Shown here piece after piece: positions 33,619-41,750 of a DNA stretch of 64,000 bases. The position numbers and the translations under genes were made by a program. Origin of the DNA: Pseudomonas psychrophila (GTDB lineage: Bacteria > Pseudomonadota > Gammaproteobacteria > Pseudomonadales > Pseudomonadaceae). The notes under the pieces were generated by a model. That model was not told where the DNA came from. It worked only from the letters and a program-made list of their open reading frames with translations, and searched no databases. Numbering within the stretch: position 1 is the stretch's first letter; the number at the start of each line of letters is the position of its first letter. The DNA lies in NCBI RefSeq assembly GCF_001043005.1, contig NZ_JYKZ01000002.1:496001-560000 (forward strand), read 5' to 3'.

Positions 33619-34944
33619 TCATCCAAACATGCTGAAGGTTTGCTCCATCGACGCCATGACCTGCGCCAATTGGGTGTATTGCTTGAGGTAACGCTGGTAG
33701 TGGTTCTGGTACTTGTTCTCCAGTTCGTCGAACTTGACTTCGACTTTCTGCAGCATGCTGTTGAGGTTGTCCTTGCGGGCCTTCATCGCTCCGGTGCTGG
33801 AGCTGGTGTAAACCGCCAGGCTCTTGTCCATGCTGTCGATCATGTTTCCCTTGCCGGAAAAGAGCTGTTCAAAAGCATCCGGGTTGGCGTCGAGCATCTT
33901 TTCAAACGCCTTGGTATCGACTTTCAACTTGCCGCTGGAATCCGCCAAAATGCCGAATTCCATCAGGGTGATACCGTTGAACTGGGTACGCAGCACGTTG
34001 TTGACCATCGACTCGACCGCGCGGATGCCCGAGTCGCCAGCCAGAGGCCCGCGTCCGCCCTTTTCTCCCCCCGCCGAAGTCAGCGTGTCGAAGGTGGCGA
34101 ACAACGTATTGATCGCCGAGATAAATTCATTGAGCTTGCTGTTGGTGGCGCTCTGGTCACGGCTGATGTTCACGGTCAGCGGCTCGTCACCGGCCTGATG
34201 CACCTTGCTGAAAGTCAGGCTGACGCCGTCGATCATGTCCTTGAATGTGTTGGAGCCCTGTTGCAACTTCATGCCGCTGGCGTCAGCACCCAGGTACACA
34301 ATCGCGTCCTGGCCCTTGGACAGTTCCTGCCGGTTGCCCAGGCTGGCTTCCAGGGCACTGCCAGTGGCATCGGTGCGTAATTCAATGCGGTTGGCTTCGC
34401 CGGTTTCCTCGGCGCTCAGTACCATCGTCACTTCGCCGCCGCTGCGTACCAGCGTGGCCTTTACGCCCTTGTTGTCAGGGTGGGCATTGATAGCCGCCGC
34501 CAGCTCTTCCTGGGACAGGCTGCCGTCGCCATTGCTGTCGCCCGCGCTCAGGTCCACGGCAAATTCCTCGCCGTTCTGCTTGATGTAGAACGTGCCGCTG
34601 GATGCCGCATCGGTACCCAGGCCTCCGAGTGCAACCTGATGCCGGCTGGCCAGTTGCTCGACAAAAAACTGGTAGCTGCCTTCCTTGGCGCTGGGGCCGA
34701 GGGTGGCACTGGCCATGCCTTCCTTGCTGAACACCGCCTGGTTGATCAGCATGCTCTTGTCGGTGCCCTTGAGCCCCTTGACCGCTGAACCGAGCGCCTT
34801 GAGCGCAGTATCCAGAGTCGTCACGGCCGCCAGCTGTGCCTTGTATTTGGTCTCGTTGCGCTGGGCCTGGGCCAGTTCACGCTGAACTTCATATTCAGCA
34901 AGAATCTTGGCCTGGGTCTGGATGTAGTTGGTATCAATTGCCAT
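33619..34944 (-). CDS. fliD: Filament cap protein FliD (LafB)
   Basis: A 441-residue protein close to E. coli FliD (468). The N-terminal FliD_N domain (about 10-105, KAQLAAVTTLDTALKALGSAVKGL) and the C-terminal domain (about 220-430, ending MLQKVEVKFDELENKYQNHY and a coiled coil) flank a surface domain. It caps the filament tip and is exported first. It heads the eight-gene lateral motility operon and has a sigma-54 promoter about 27 bp upstream, with AGGAGA as ribosome-binding site. Confidence 0.92.
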   Translation of the reverse strand: MAIDTNYIQTQAKILAEYEVQRELAQAQRNETKYKAQLAAVTTLDTALKALGSAVKGLKGTDKSMLINQAVFSKEGMASATLGPSAKEGSYQFFVEQLASRHQVALGGLGTDAASSGTFYIKQNGEEFAVDLSAGDSNGDGSLSQEELAAAINAHPDNKGVKATLVRSGGEVTMVLSAEETGEANRIELRTDATGSALEASLGNRQELSKGQDAIVYLGADASGMKLQQGSNTFKDMIDGVSLTFSKVHQAGDEPLTVNISRDQSATNSKLNEFISAINTLFATFDTLTSAGGEKGGRGPLAGDSGIRAVESMVNNVLRTQFNGITLMEFGILADSSGKLKVDTKAFEKMLDANPDAFEQLFSGKGNMIDSMDKSLAVYTSSSTGAMKARKDNLNSMLQKVEVKFDELENKYQNHYQRYLKQYTQLAQVMASMEQTFSMFG

Positions 34945-34970
34945 GTCTAATCTCTCCTATCCAAGGTAGT

Positions 34971-34988
34971 TAGCAAAGCCTATGCCAA
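34971..34988 (-). promoter_or_regulatory. Sigma-54 promoter for the fliD-motB operon
   Basis: On the minus strand TTGGCATAGGCTTTGCTA has GG and GC exactly 10 bases apart and matches YTGGCACG-N4-TTGCW except at the C/G of CACG. Its GC lies about 29 bp before the fliD ATG, leaving a very short leader that contains AGGAGA. LafK is the expected activator. Confidence 0.72.
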
Positions 34989-35197
34989 CATTTAACCTAT
35001 TGATTTATAATGGTTTTTATAAAATTACCGAGAAACTCACCTTCCCCATCGCGGGTTTTCTCAGCCCCGGGTGGAAGGTGCGTTTCCGCCCTGTCGCCCA
35101 CACTTAATCGTCAGGGCCTGTTTGTTGAAGGCGACCTGAATGGACAGTTGATTAATCCCTTGAGGGCAACGTGGCGGTAAACGATTGGGGGGCAGGC

Positions 35198-35226
35198 ACC
35201 CGGTGCTGGCTGTGCACGCACCGGGT
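35198..35226 (-). terminator. Hairpin at the end of flgN
   Basis: Nine-base perfect arms (ACCCGGTGC / GCACCGGGT) with an 11-nt loop touch the flgN stop codon. There is no T-run, so it is either a weak terminator or an mRNA-stabilising end of the lafK-fliE-flgN transcript. Confidence 0.4.
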
Positions 35227-35660
35227 CAAAGCGAAGGGGAATACACCTGGGCACTGTCGTGATGGGCCAACTGCTGAAAAATCTCGCTGTGCATGGCCAG
35301 CAACTTGCCGTTGCGCTCATTGAGGTCTCGGCAACGCTCGACACTGACGATCAGGGTTTTCCAGGCGCGCACCAGGGTCGCGCGCCGATCGGGGGGGTAC
35401 AGGTCGATCAGGCTTTGCATCGCATGGGTGTCGGTGCCCAGGTGAAACACCTCAAGCACCCGGCTGCGGCGCCGGGCACGGGCACCGGCGGCATCCATCA
35501 ACGCCGAGATCTGCTCATTGGCCGTGGTGATGGCGTCACACTCGCGGGCCATCAAGGCCACTTGCAGATGGCTCATGCATCCGTGCAGCCGTGTAAACCC
35601 AGTCAGGTCATCGTGCACATCCTGCTCGATAACCTTGAGCAACTGCTCGCGCTGGCTCAC
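35226..35660 (-). CDS. flgN: FlgN-like export chaperone
   Basis: A 144-residue all-helical protein starting at a GTG that overlaps the flgM stop (GTGA). The pattern EQLLKVIEQDVHDDLTGF at the start and a C-terminal helix fit FlgN, the chaperone that delivers FlgK and FlgL to the export gate. In E. coli Flag-2 flgN and flgM accompany flgA; here they follow fliJ. The call rests on fold, size and the flgM partner. Confidence 0.75.
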   Translation of the reverse strand: MSQREQLLKVIEQDVHDDLTGFTRLHGCMSHLQVALMARECDAITTANEQISALMDAAGARARRRSRVLEVFHLGTDTHAMQSLIDLYPPDRRATLVRAWKTLIVSVERCRDLNERNGKLLAMHSEIFQQLAHHDSAQVYSPSL

Positions 35661-35938
35661 CGCTCGCCCCGGTGATAGGTCAGCATGGCCCCGGCCAGCG
35701 TGGCGCTGTCGCTGCTCAGCTCACCGGCGGCCAGGGCGGCCTTGAGTTGCGCGACTTTGCTCAGGTCCACTTGCGGCAATTGCCCCAGCGCCGACTGGAT
35801 GCGTTCCAGGCCCGGCTTGACCGGCGCCGGTGCGCTGATCGGGGCCACAGGACCGCCCGTGCTGCGCTCGCTGCTGCCGGACGCGGCGAGCTCGGATGGC
35901 TGGCTGATGCTGATAACAGGCTGTCGAGTGATTTCCAT
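35657..35938 (-). CDS. flgM: Anti-sigma-28 factor FlgM
   Basis: A 93-residue protein with a low-complexity first half and a C-terminal sigma-binding helix pair (VDLSKVAQLKAALAAGELSS then LAGAMLTYH), the FlgM signature. It holds FliA until the hook is complete and is then exported. ATG 35938 is chosen because the family length is about 90-100 residues and GGAAC lies upstream. It is preceded by the element shared with the flagellin leader. Downstream flgN overlaps by 4 bp. Confidence 0.85.
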   Translation of the reverse strand: MEITRQPVISISQPSELAASGSSERSTGGPVAPISAPAPVKPGLERIQSALGQLPQVDLSKVAQLKAALAAGELSSDSATLAGAMLTYHRGER

Positions 35939-35967
35939 GATGGGTTCCAGAACGGGTAATACGGTGT

Positions 35968-35995
35968 AAAGGCGACCCTTTGGCGAACCGCTTAA
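35968..35995 (-). promoter_or_regulatory. Candidate late-class promoter element upstream of flgM
   Basis: On the minus strand TTAAG, a 13-base spacer and GGTCGCCTTT lie 29 bp before the flgM ATG. The two blocks are identical to those upstream of the flagellin gene. A second, late promoter for flgMN would fit known flgM control, but the -10-like block is not a good sigma-28 match. Confidence 0.35.
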
Positions 35996-36012
35996 GGACA
36001 AAAGGCAAAAAA

Positions 36013-36450
36013 TCAGCCAAACACTTCCTGCGCCTTGTTGCGCCACCAGGTCTGGCTCGCCAGACCGTCCTGGATTTTCTGCTCCTGTTGCGCCAGGGTC
36101 GCCTGCCACTGGCGCATCTTGTCCTCGATAACCTGGACCAGCACCTGCTCCTGGCGCACCACGTGCTGCAACTCGTCCTGGATGCGTTTGAGGGTCTGTT
36201 CGGCCAGTTTCAGCTCGCGCACCTGCAAATTGATCATGGCATGCAACGTCGCCTTGTACTGTTGCTGGTTGTGGCGCTGCAAGGGTGTGGTCGTGGCGCT
36301 GGTAAAGCCGCACAGTCGGGTCAACCCGGCAATGTTGTTGCGATAGCGGTCGCACAGGTTCTGCTGATATCCGACCCGGCCCATGACCTGGCGCGCCTGG
36401 ACTCCGCGCAATTGGGCCAGGCGGTTGAGCATGTTGATGCGGTTTTTCAT
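36013..36450 (-). CDS. fliJ: Flagellar export chaperone FliJ
   Basis: A 145-residue protein, almost wholly a coiled coil (NRINMLNRLAQLRGVQARQV to LAQQEQKIQDGLASQ), the two-helix hairpin of FliJ (147 residues in E. coli). It sits in the centre of the FliI ring and links it to FlhA. A REPIN separates it from fliI, so its level may be set apart from the upstream genes. Confidence 0.88.
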   Translation of the reverse strand: MKNRINMLNRLAQLRGVQARQVMGRVGYQQNLCDRYRNNIAGLTRLCGFTSATTTPLQRHNQQQYKATLHAMINLQVRELKLAEQTLKRIQDELQHVVRQEQVLVQVIEDKMRQWQATLAQQEQKIQDGLASQTWWRNKAQEVFG

Positions 36451-36487
36451 GGCTGCATGCCCCGTTCACTCAAGCGATTTTTGCTTC

Positions 36488-36587
36488 TGTGGGAGCGGGC
36501 TTGCTCGCGATGATCGTCAACGATGACGCGTACTGGCTGAGTCAATGCGGCGCCCTGAAGACCATCGCGAGCAAGCCCGCTCCCACA
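36488..36587. repeat. REPIN (paired inverted REP elements) between fliI and fliJ
   Basis: Two 25-bp REP copies in inverted orientation (36488-36512 and 36563-36587; core GGGAGCGGGCTTGCTCGCGA) are separated by 50 bp. The same pair occurs at 60130-60229. REPINs are common between genes in Pseudomonas and can affect mRNA stability. Confidence 0.92.
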
Positions 36588-36613
36588 CACAAGCAGCGTT
36601 GTTTCACGACCGG

Positions 36614-37933
36614 TCATTTGACGATGCTCTGCAACGTGTCGATGCACAGGTTCAACGGTGCGCCGACCCCAACATCCTGACGCAGGAACCGCTCGATATT
36701 GGGTGCCAGCTTGACTGCACGATCCGTCACCGGGTCCATACCCGGGGTGTAGCCACCCAGCGGGATCAGGTCCTTGATACCCTCATAGGTGCTGCTGTAC
36801 TCCTTGAACGTACGGGCCGCCCCCAGGTGTTGGCGCCCGGCCACCTGACTCATGCAGCGACTCACCGAGGCCGCCACGTCGATCGCCGGGTAGTGCCCCA
36901 CATCCGCAAGCTTGCGCGACAACACGATATGGCCGTCGAGAATGGCCCGGGCACAGTCCACGATCGGATCCTGTTGGTCATCGCCTTCGGCCAGCACGGT
37001 GTAGATCGCACTCAGGCTGCCACTGCTGCTTTCCCCGTTGCCCGCACTCTCGACCAGCTCCGGCAGCATGCCGAAGACCGAAGGCGGATAGCCCTTGGTG
37101 GCAGGGGGTTCGCCCAGAGCCAGGGCGATTTCACGCTGGGCCATGGCATAGCGGGTCAGGGAGTCGATCAACAGCAGCACATGCTTGCCCTTGTCGCGGT
37201 AATACGCCGCAATGCTGTGGCACAACTCGGCGGCCTTGAGTCGCATCAACGGCGATTCGTTGGCCGGGGCCACCACCACCACGGCCTTGCGCAGGCCTTC
37301 AGGACCCAGGGAGTGCTGGATAAACTCCTGCACCTCGCGGCCCCGCTCGCCAATCAGGCCAACCACTACCACCTGTGCCTCGGTCTGGCGCGTGATCATG
37401 CCCAGCAACACACTCTTGCCCACCCCGCTGCCGGCAAACAGCCCTACGCGCTGGCCCTTACCCAGGGTCAGCAGGCCATTGATCGCCCGTACGCCCACAT
37501 CCAGCGGCTCGCTCACCGGTTGGCGCTTGAGCGGGTTGACCCTGGGCAACTCGACTTGCAGGGTGTCGCGCCCGCTGAGCTTGCCCAGATCGTCCATCGG
37601 TTCGCCCAGACCATTGATCACTCGCCCTAACCACGACTCGTCGATGTGCAAGGCCTCTTCCTGCCTGGCGGCAAACACCCGCGACCCCGAACTCAGCCCC
37701 ACCGGTTTTTTGAACGGCATCAAGTAGGTGATATCCCGATTGAAGCCCACCACCTGGGCATCGAGCATCTCCCCGTCAGCCTGCTCCACATAACACCGCT
37801 GCCCGGTCACCCGATGGCAACCCAGGCTTTCGAGCAAAATGCCGGACATGCGCACCAGCCGCCCGCTGACCTTGGCCAGTTGCACGGTATCCAGTGAACG
37901 CAGCGCCTCATCCAGTACAAAAGGTTTGTACAC
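36614..37933 (-). CDS. fliI: Flagellar export ATPase FliI
   Basis: A 439-residue F1-beta-like ATPase. Walker A is GLFAGSGVGKS near residues 164-174, and Walker B HVLLLIDSLTRYAMAQREIA near residues 251-270. It powers unfolding and entry of export substrates with FliH and FliJ. Length is near E. coli FliI (457), the N-terminus being shorter. It lies 3 bp after fliH. Confidence 0.94.
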   Translation of the reverse strand: MYKPFVLDEALRSLDTVQLAKVSGRLVRMSGILLESLGCHRVTGQRCYVEQADGEMLDAQVVGFNRDITYLMPFKKPVGLSSGSRVFAARQEEALHIDESWLGRVINGLGEPMDDLGKLSGRDTLQVELPRVNPLKRQPVSEPLDVGVRAINGLLTLGKGQRVGLFAGSGVGKSVLLGMITRQTEAQVVVVGLIGERGREVQEFIQHSLGPEGLRKAVVVVAPANESPLMRLKAAELCHSIAAYYRDKGKHVLLLIDSLTRYAMAQREIALALGEPPATKGYPPSVFGMLPELVESAGNGESSSGSLSAIYTVLAEGDDQQDPIVDCARAILDGHIVLSRKLADVGHYPAIDVAASVSRCMSQVAGRQHLGAARTFKEYSSTYEGIKDLIPLGGYTPGMDPVTDRAVKLAPNIERFLRQDVGVGAPLNLCIDTLQSIVK

Positions 37934-37936
37934 GCC

Positions 37937-38629
37937 TTACTCCTCGCTCAGGTTCATATGCTCGGACAGGGTCGCGACGCAGGCATCCAGACGCTGCTGG
38001 CAGCCCACGTCCACTTCGGCCTGGGGCGTCACGATGCGGCACTCCCCCAGCGCCAGCGTTTCGTTCGCCACCAGCCGCCAGCTTGCGGCGCGCTCGGGCA
38101 CCAGATCCTTGATCCGTGCAAACTCCTGGGGATGCAGGTTGATGTGCACATTCACCGCCTCCAGCGGCATGGTCGACAGAGCCTCTTCCGCCAGGGTCAG
38201 CAATTGGGTGGGGTTCAGGGTCAGTTCGCAGCGAATCACTTGCTCCGAGACCTTTTTGACCAAGGCCAGCAGCTCCTGGCGACGGCTGTTTTCAAAGCTC
38301 GCCAAAAAGCTTTGCAGTTGCCGGTTGACGGCTTCCAGCGGCGCACTGGCCAGGTCAAAAGACGCTCGCCCCTGCTGGCGGCCCTGCTCCTGGCCTTCCT
38401 CTAAGCCCTGCTCACGGCCAGCGTCATAACCTTGCTGGCGGCCATGCTCCTCGCCCTGGACAAGGCCTTCCAGATAGCCCTTTTCATTGCCTTCCTGAAA
38501 GCCGTCCGCGATGGCGCGTTGCAGGGCAATCGGATCGTTTTTCCACTCCGGCGCCAAAGCCTCCGGTAACGGTGGAAAACGGTAGGGGCGCCAGTCTCGG
38601 GTCTTGCCCTTCAGTACGTTGATCGACAC
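37937..38629 (-). CDS. fliH: Flagellar export protein FliH
   Basis: A 230-residue protein. Residues about 45-90 are the glycine-repeat coil typical of FliH (EGNEKGYLEGLVQGEEHGRQ, QGLEEGQEQGRQQG), with Gly every four residues. The C-terminal domain (about 110-225) binds the FliI N-terminus. It regulates FliI and ties it to FliN. It lies 10 bp after fliG. Confidence 0.9.
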   Translation of the reverse strand: MSINVLKGKTRDWRPYRFPPLPEALAPEWKNDPIALQRAIADGFQEGNEKGYLEGLVQGEEHGRQQGYDAGREQGLEEGQEQGRQQGRASFDLASAPLEAVNRQLQSFLASFENSRRQELLALVKKVSEQVIRCELTLNPTQLLTLAEEALSTMPLEAVNVHINLHPQEFARIKDLVPERAASWRLVANETLALGECRIVTPQAEVDVGCQQRLDACVATLSEHMNLSEE

Positions 38630-38639
38630 AGCGCACTCC

Positions 38640-39695
38640 TCACTCTACGGTCTGTTCACGGAACAGCTGTACCGCAAGGCCGCCTTCGGTTGCCAACTCC
38701 CGCACCACCGCCATGATTTCTTTGCGTACCTGCTCGACCCGGCTCATGGGCACCGGGCCCTGTCGACGGTTCAATGCTTCCATCTGCTGCATCTGGCGAC
38801 GGGGCATGGCGCCCTGGATCGCCTTGACCAGGGCCGGTTCCGCGCCCTTGAGCGCTACCACCCACTCACTCAGGGGGATGGCCTCCAACAATGCCTGCAA
38901 CACTTCCTCACTCTGGCGCGAGAGGATAAAGAAGTCATACATCTCATCTTCAATGCGCTCCACCAGGGAGGTGTCCTGGGCACGCAACAGCTCGAACATC
39001 TGGTCGCGGTTGCCCTTGTAACGATTGAGGATGTCGGCCGCCTGCTTGACCCCGCGCACTTGCGAACCCTGGGTCGAGAGCACTGACAGGCTGCGGTCGA
39101 TCAGTTGCTCCAGCTCCTTGATCACATCACCGTTGATCTCACTGAGGTTGGCAATGCGGTACAGCAACTCGTCCTGACGCCAGGTCGGCATGCTCTCCAG
39201 CACTTCACCGGCCATGCCCGGAGGCAGGAAGGCCAGGAACACCGCTTGCATCTGCGCATGCTCCTTGGCAATCAGCGTGGCGAACTGCTTGGGGTCGACC
39301 CATTCGAGCTTGACCATCTTGGCGCGGATTTCCTCGCCGTAGATGCTGTCCAGCAGGCTACGGGTAATGTCACTGCCCAAGGCCTTGCCCAGCATGCCCG
39401 ACAGGTAGCTGCGTGAAGCGCCCTTGATGCTGCTTTGCTCTTTGTAATCGTCGAAAAAGCGGCTTATCACCTCGGAAACCATCGGCTGCTTGACGTTGCT
39501 CAGGCGCGCCATTGCCTGGCTGATCAGCACGATTTCCTCACGTGAAAAGTGACGCAGCACCCCTGCCGAAACACTGTCACCCATACTCAGCATCAGGATC
39601 GAGGCTTGCTCAAGGGAGTTCATGGTGCGGCTCTGCGCCGTACGGGCATTAACTCCCTGCAGGGCATCAGAGGGAGGTGTTGAGATGGTTTTCAT
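38640..39695 (-). CDS. fliG: Flagellar motor switch protein FliG
   Basis: A 351-residue protein (E. coli FliG has 331). The N-terminal domain (about 25-115) binds FliF, the middle domain holds FLAFLPPGMAGEVLESMP, and the C-terminal torque domain has LRAQDTSLVERIEDEMYDFF and the charged ridge near residues 285-320. Its start overlaps fliF by 29 bp; a Met 72 bp downstream would also leave the family core intact. Confidence 0.92.
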   Translation of the reverse strand: MKTISTPPSDALQGVNARTAQSRTMNSLEQASILMLSMGDSVSAGVLRHFSREEIVLISQAMARLSNVKQPMVSEVISRFFDDYKEQSSIKGASRSYLSGMLGKALGSDITRSLLDSIYGEEIRAKMVKLEWVDPKQFATLIAKEHAQMQAVFLAFLPPGMAGEVLESMPTWRQDELLYRIANLSEINGDVIKELEQLIDRSLSVLSTQGSQVRGVKQAADILNRYKGNRDQMFELLRAQDTSLVERIEDEMYDFFILSRQSEEVLQALLEAIPLSEWVVALKGAEPALVKAIQGAMPRRQMQQMEALNRRQGPVPMSRVEQVRKEIMAVVRELATEGGLAVQLFREQTVE

Positions 39696-41355
39696 TGCGG
39701 CCTATCCACTGTTTGATCACTTCCGACACGCGTTCGGGGTCGTTTTTAGCCAACATCTGCAAATGCTCGATTTGCAGTTCCAGTCCCGAGCCCGGTGCCG
39801 GGAGACAAATTTCAGACAGCGGATTCAATCCGCCCAGTACCGACACCCGGCCTGAGTCCTCATTGCTCTCGGCGATCTTCGTCAAGGCATGCTCATTGCC
39901 CAGTGCCAGCTCGGCATCGGCCATCGGCACCAGCCCCTGCTCCTTGCGACCCATAAGGCGAGACAGTGCCGGGCGCACCACCATCAGCAGCAACAACAGG
40001 CTGATCAGGCCAAACAGCCCTATTTTGACCAGCTCATGCAGCTTGTCGTCCTGCCACCACAGCGGTTGCTCGATTGACATGTCTGCAGCGGCAAACGGGA
40101 ACACACTCAGGGTCAGCACGTCGCCGCGACTGCTGTTAAAGCCCACCGCGCTCTTGAGCATGGTTTCCAGGTCGGCGCGGGCTTGCGGCGACCAGCCGCC
40201 ATCTGCCTCGGCGGTGCCGTTCAACACCACGGCAATGCTCTGGCTGCGCAGGCTGAACGGCGAGTATTTGACGTGGGTGACGCTCTGGTCGTAATCGAGC
40301 TTGCGATTGGATTCCTTGCGGATCGACGTCGCCCCCTTGTCGGTTGTCGTGGTCGTGTTGGCGGTGTTGGCCGTAGTGCCCGGCGCCGGTTTGGCGGGCG
40401 GTGCCAGCGGGCGATTGCTCAGCGAACCCGGAACCCCCAGGGCCAACTGGTCCAGAACGCTTTCATCCTGCAACACCTCATTGCGCAGGCGCGGGGTGTC
40501 GCCAAAAGCTTGAACGGTTTCTTCTTTCTGACTGAAGTCGATATCAGCCGTGACGCTGATTCGGTAGTTGCCGTGGCCCAGGATGGGGGCAAGCACCTGT
40601 TCAACATTGCCCGAGGTTTTTTGCTGGTACTCCTCGACCAACTGCCAACTCTGCGCCGGGGCGCCACTGGTGTTGAGCCCGCGGGACAACAGCGCGCCGT
40701 ACTGGTCGACAACGCTCACATCCTTGCCTTGCAGCTTGGGCACACTGTTGGCCACCAGGTTGACGATGGCGCCCACCTGCTCCGGCGTCAGTTTGGCTCC
40801 CGGGCTCATCTGCAACATCACCGAAGCCTTGGCCGGCTCACGGTTGCTCACCACAAACGAGCTGCTTTCCTGCAGGGCCAGGTGTACCCGGGCATTGTCG
40901 ATACCCTTGAGGGCCATGATGGTACGGGCCAGTTCGCCTTCCAGGCTGCGCTTGAGGCGCACGTCCTGGACAAACTGGCTGGTGCCCAGCGGCTCGTCCT
41001 TGTCGAACAGGTCATACCCGGCGGGCACGGCGACCTGCACGCCTTTGGCACTGAGCAGCATGCGCGCGCGGCCCAGGTCGGCTTCGCGTACCAGAATCTG
41101 CCCGCTCTGGGGGTGCAGCTGATAGGCGATCTTGTCGGCATCGAGCACCTGCATCACGTCGGCGGCGGGGTACGCTTCCCCGGCACCGTACAGCGAGCGC
41201 ATGGCGCCTTGATCGCGCCACAGGTAAAACACCACGGCGAGGGCCAGCAGGCCTGCCAGCCCGGCCATAAGCCCCAGCCCCAGACGCGGATCAAGCTTGA
41301 CCCCGCCCAGCAGCGGCTTGAGTTTATCGTTGATTGTTTGCAGCACGTTCAGCAC
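39667..41355 (-). CDS. fliF: MS-ring protein FliF
   Basis: A 562-residue membrane protein close to E. coli FliF (552). It has membrane helices near residues 27-46 (LMAGLAGLLALAVVFYLW) and 450-470 (LVKIGLFGLISLLLLLMVVR). Between them is the periplasmic secretin-like region (VQDVRLKRSLEGELARTIM, LQESSSFVVSNREPAKASVM). The cytoplasmic C-terminus binds FliG. It is the base on which the organelle assembles. It lies 11 bp after fliE. Confidence 0.94.
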   Translation of the reverse strand: MLNVLQTINDKLKPLLGGVKLDPRLGLGLMAGLAGLLALAVVFYLWRDQGAMRSLYGAGEAYPAADVMQVLDADKIAYQLHPQSGQILVREADLGRARMLLSAKGVQVAVPAGYDLFDKDEPLGTSQFVQDVRLKRSLEGELARTIMALKGIDNARVHLALQESSSFVVSNREPAKASVMLQMSPGAKLTPEQVGAIVNLVANSVPKLQGKDVSVVDQYGALLSRGLNTSGAPAQSWQLVEEYQQKTSGNVEQVLAPILGHGNYRISVTADIDFSQKEETVQAFGDTPRLRNEVLQDESVLDQLALGVPGSLSNRPLAPPAKPAPGTTANTANTTTTTDKGATSIRKESNRKLDYDQSVTHVKYSPFSLRSQSIAVVLNGTAEADGGWSPQARADLETMLKSAVGFNSSRGDVLTLSVFPFAAADMSIEQPLWWQDDKLHELVKIGLFGLISLLLLLMVVRPALSRLMGRKEQGLVPMADAELALGNEHALTKIAESNEDSGRVSVLGGLNPLSEICLPAPGSGLELQIEHLQMLAKNDPERVSEVIKQWIGRNENHLNTSL

Positions 41356-41366
41356 TCACTGGTCGG

Positions 41367-41699
41367 TTACAGCGGCATTCTCATCACGTCATCAAATGCC
41401 GTGGTCAATTTGTTGCGCACTTGCAGCAAGGCACTGAATGCCACACTGGCTTTCTGACTTTCGATCATCGCCCCGGCCAGATCATCGCTCTGGCCACTGT
41501 CGACGGCGGCCATCGCCTTGCCCGCCACATGTTGCTGGGCGTCTACCGAGCGCATGGCCTGTTCGAACGCCGTACCGATACCGCCGCTGGCCGTTTGCTC
41601 GAACAGGGCTGCGGGCTGGATCATCGGGTTTTGCACCAGGCCTTTGGCCTGCTCCATCTGGCCCAGCATGTTTTGCTGGACACTCAAAATCGAACTCAT
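41367..41699 (-). CDS. fliE: Rod/MS-ring junction protein FliE
   Basis: A 110-residue protein, near E. coli FliE (104). The C-terminal segment DDLAGAMIESQKASVAFSALLQVRNKLTTAFDDVMRMPL (two parts around ESQKASVAFSALLQVRNKL) is the conserved FliE domain. It links FliF to the rod. It opens the fliEFGHIJ run, 51 bp after the lafK-like gene, with no separate sigma-54 promoter seen. Confidence 0.92.
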   Translation of the reverse strand: MSSILSVQQNMLGQMEQAKGLVQNPMIQPAALFEQTASGGIGTAFEQAMRSVDAQQHVAGKAMAAVDSGQSDDLAGAMIESQKASVAFSALLQVRNKLTTAFDDVMRMPL

Positions 41700-41750
41700 G
41701 GGTATTGCTCCACTGGGGTTGGAATATCGGGTGAAGGTGAACGGACAGAC

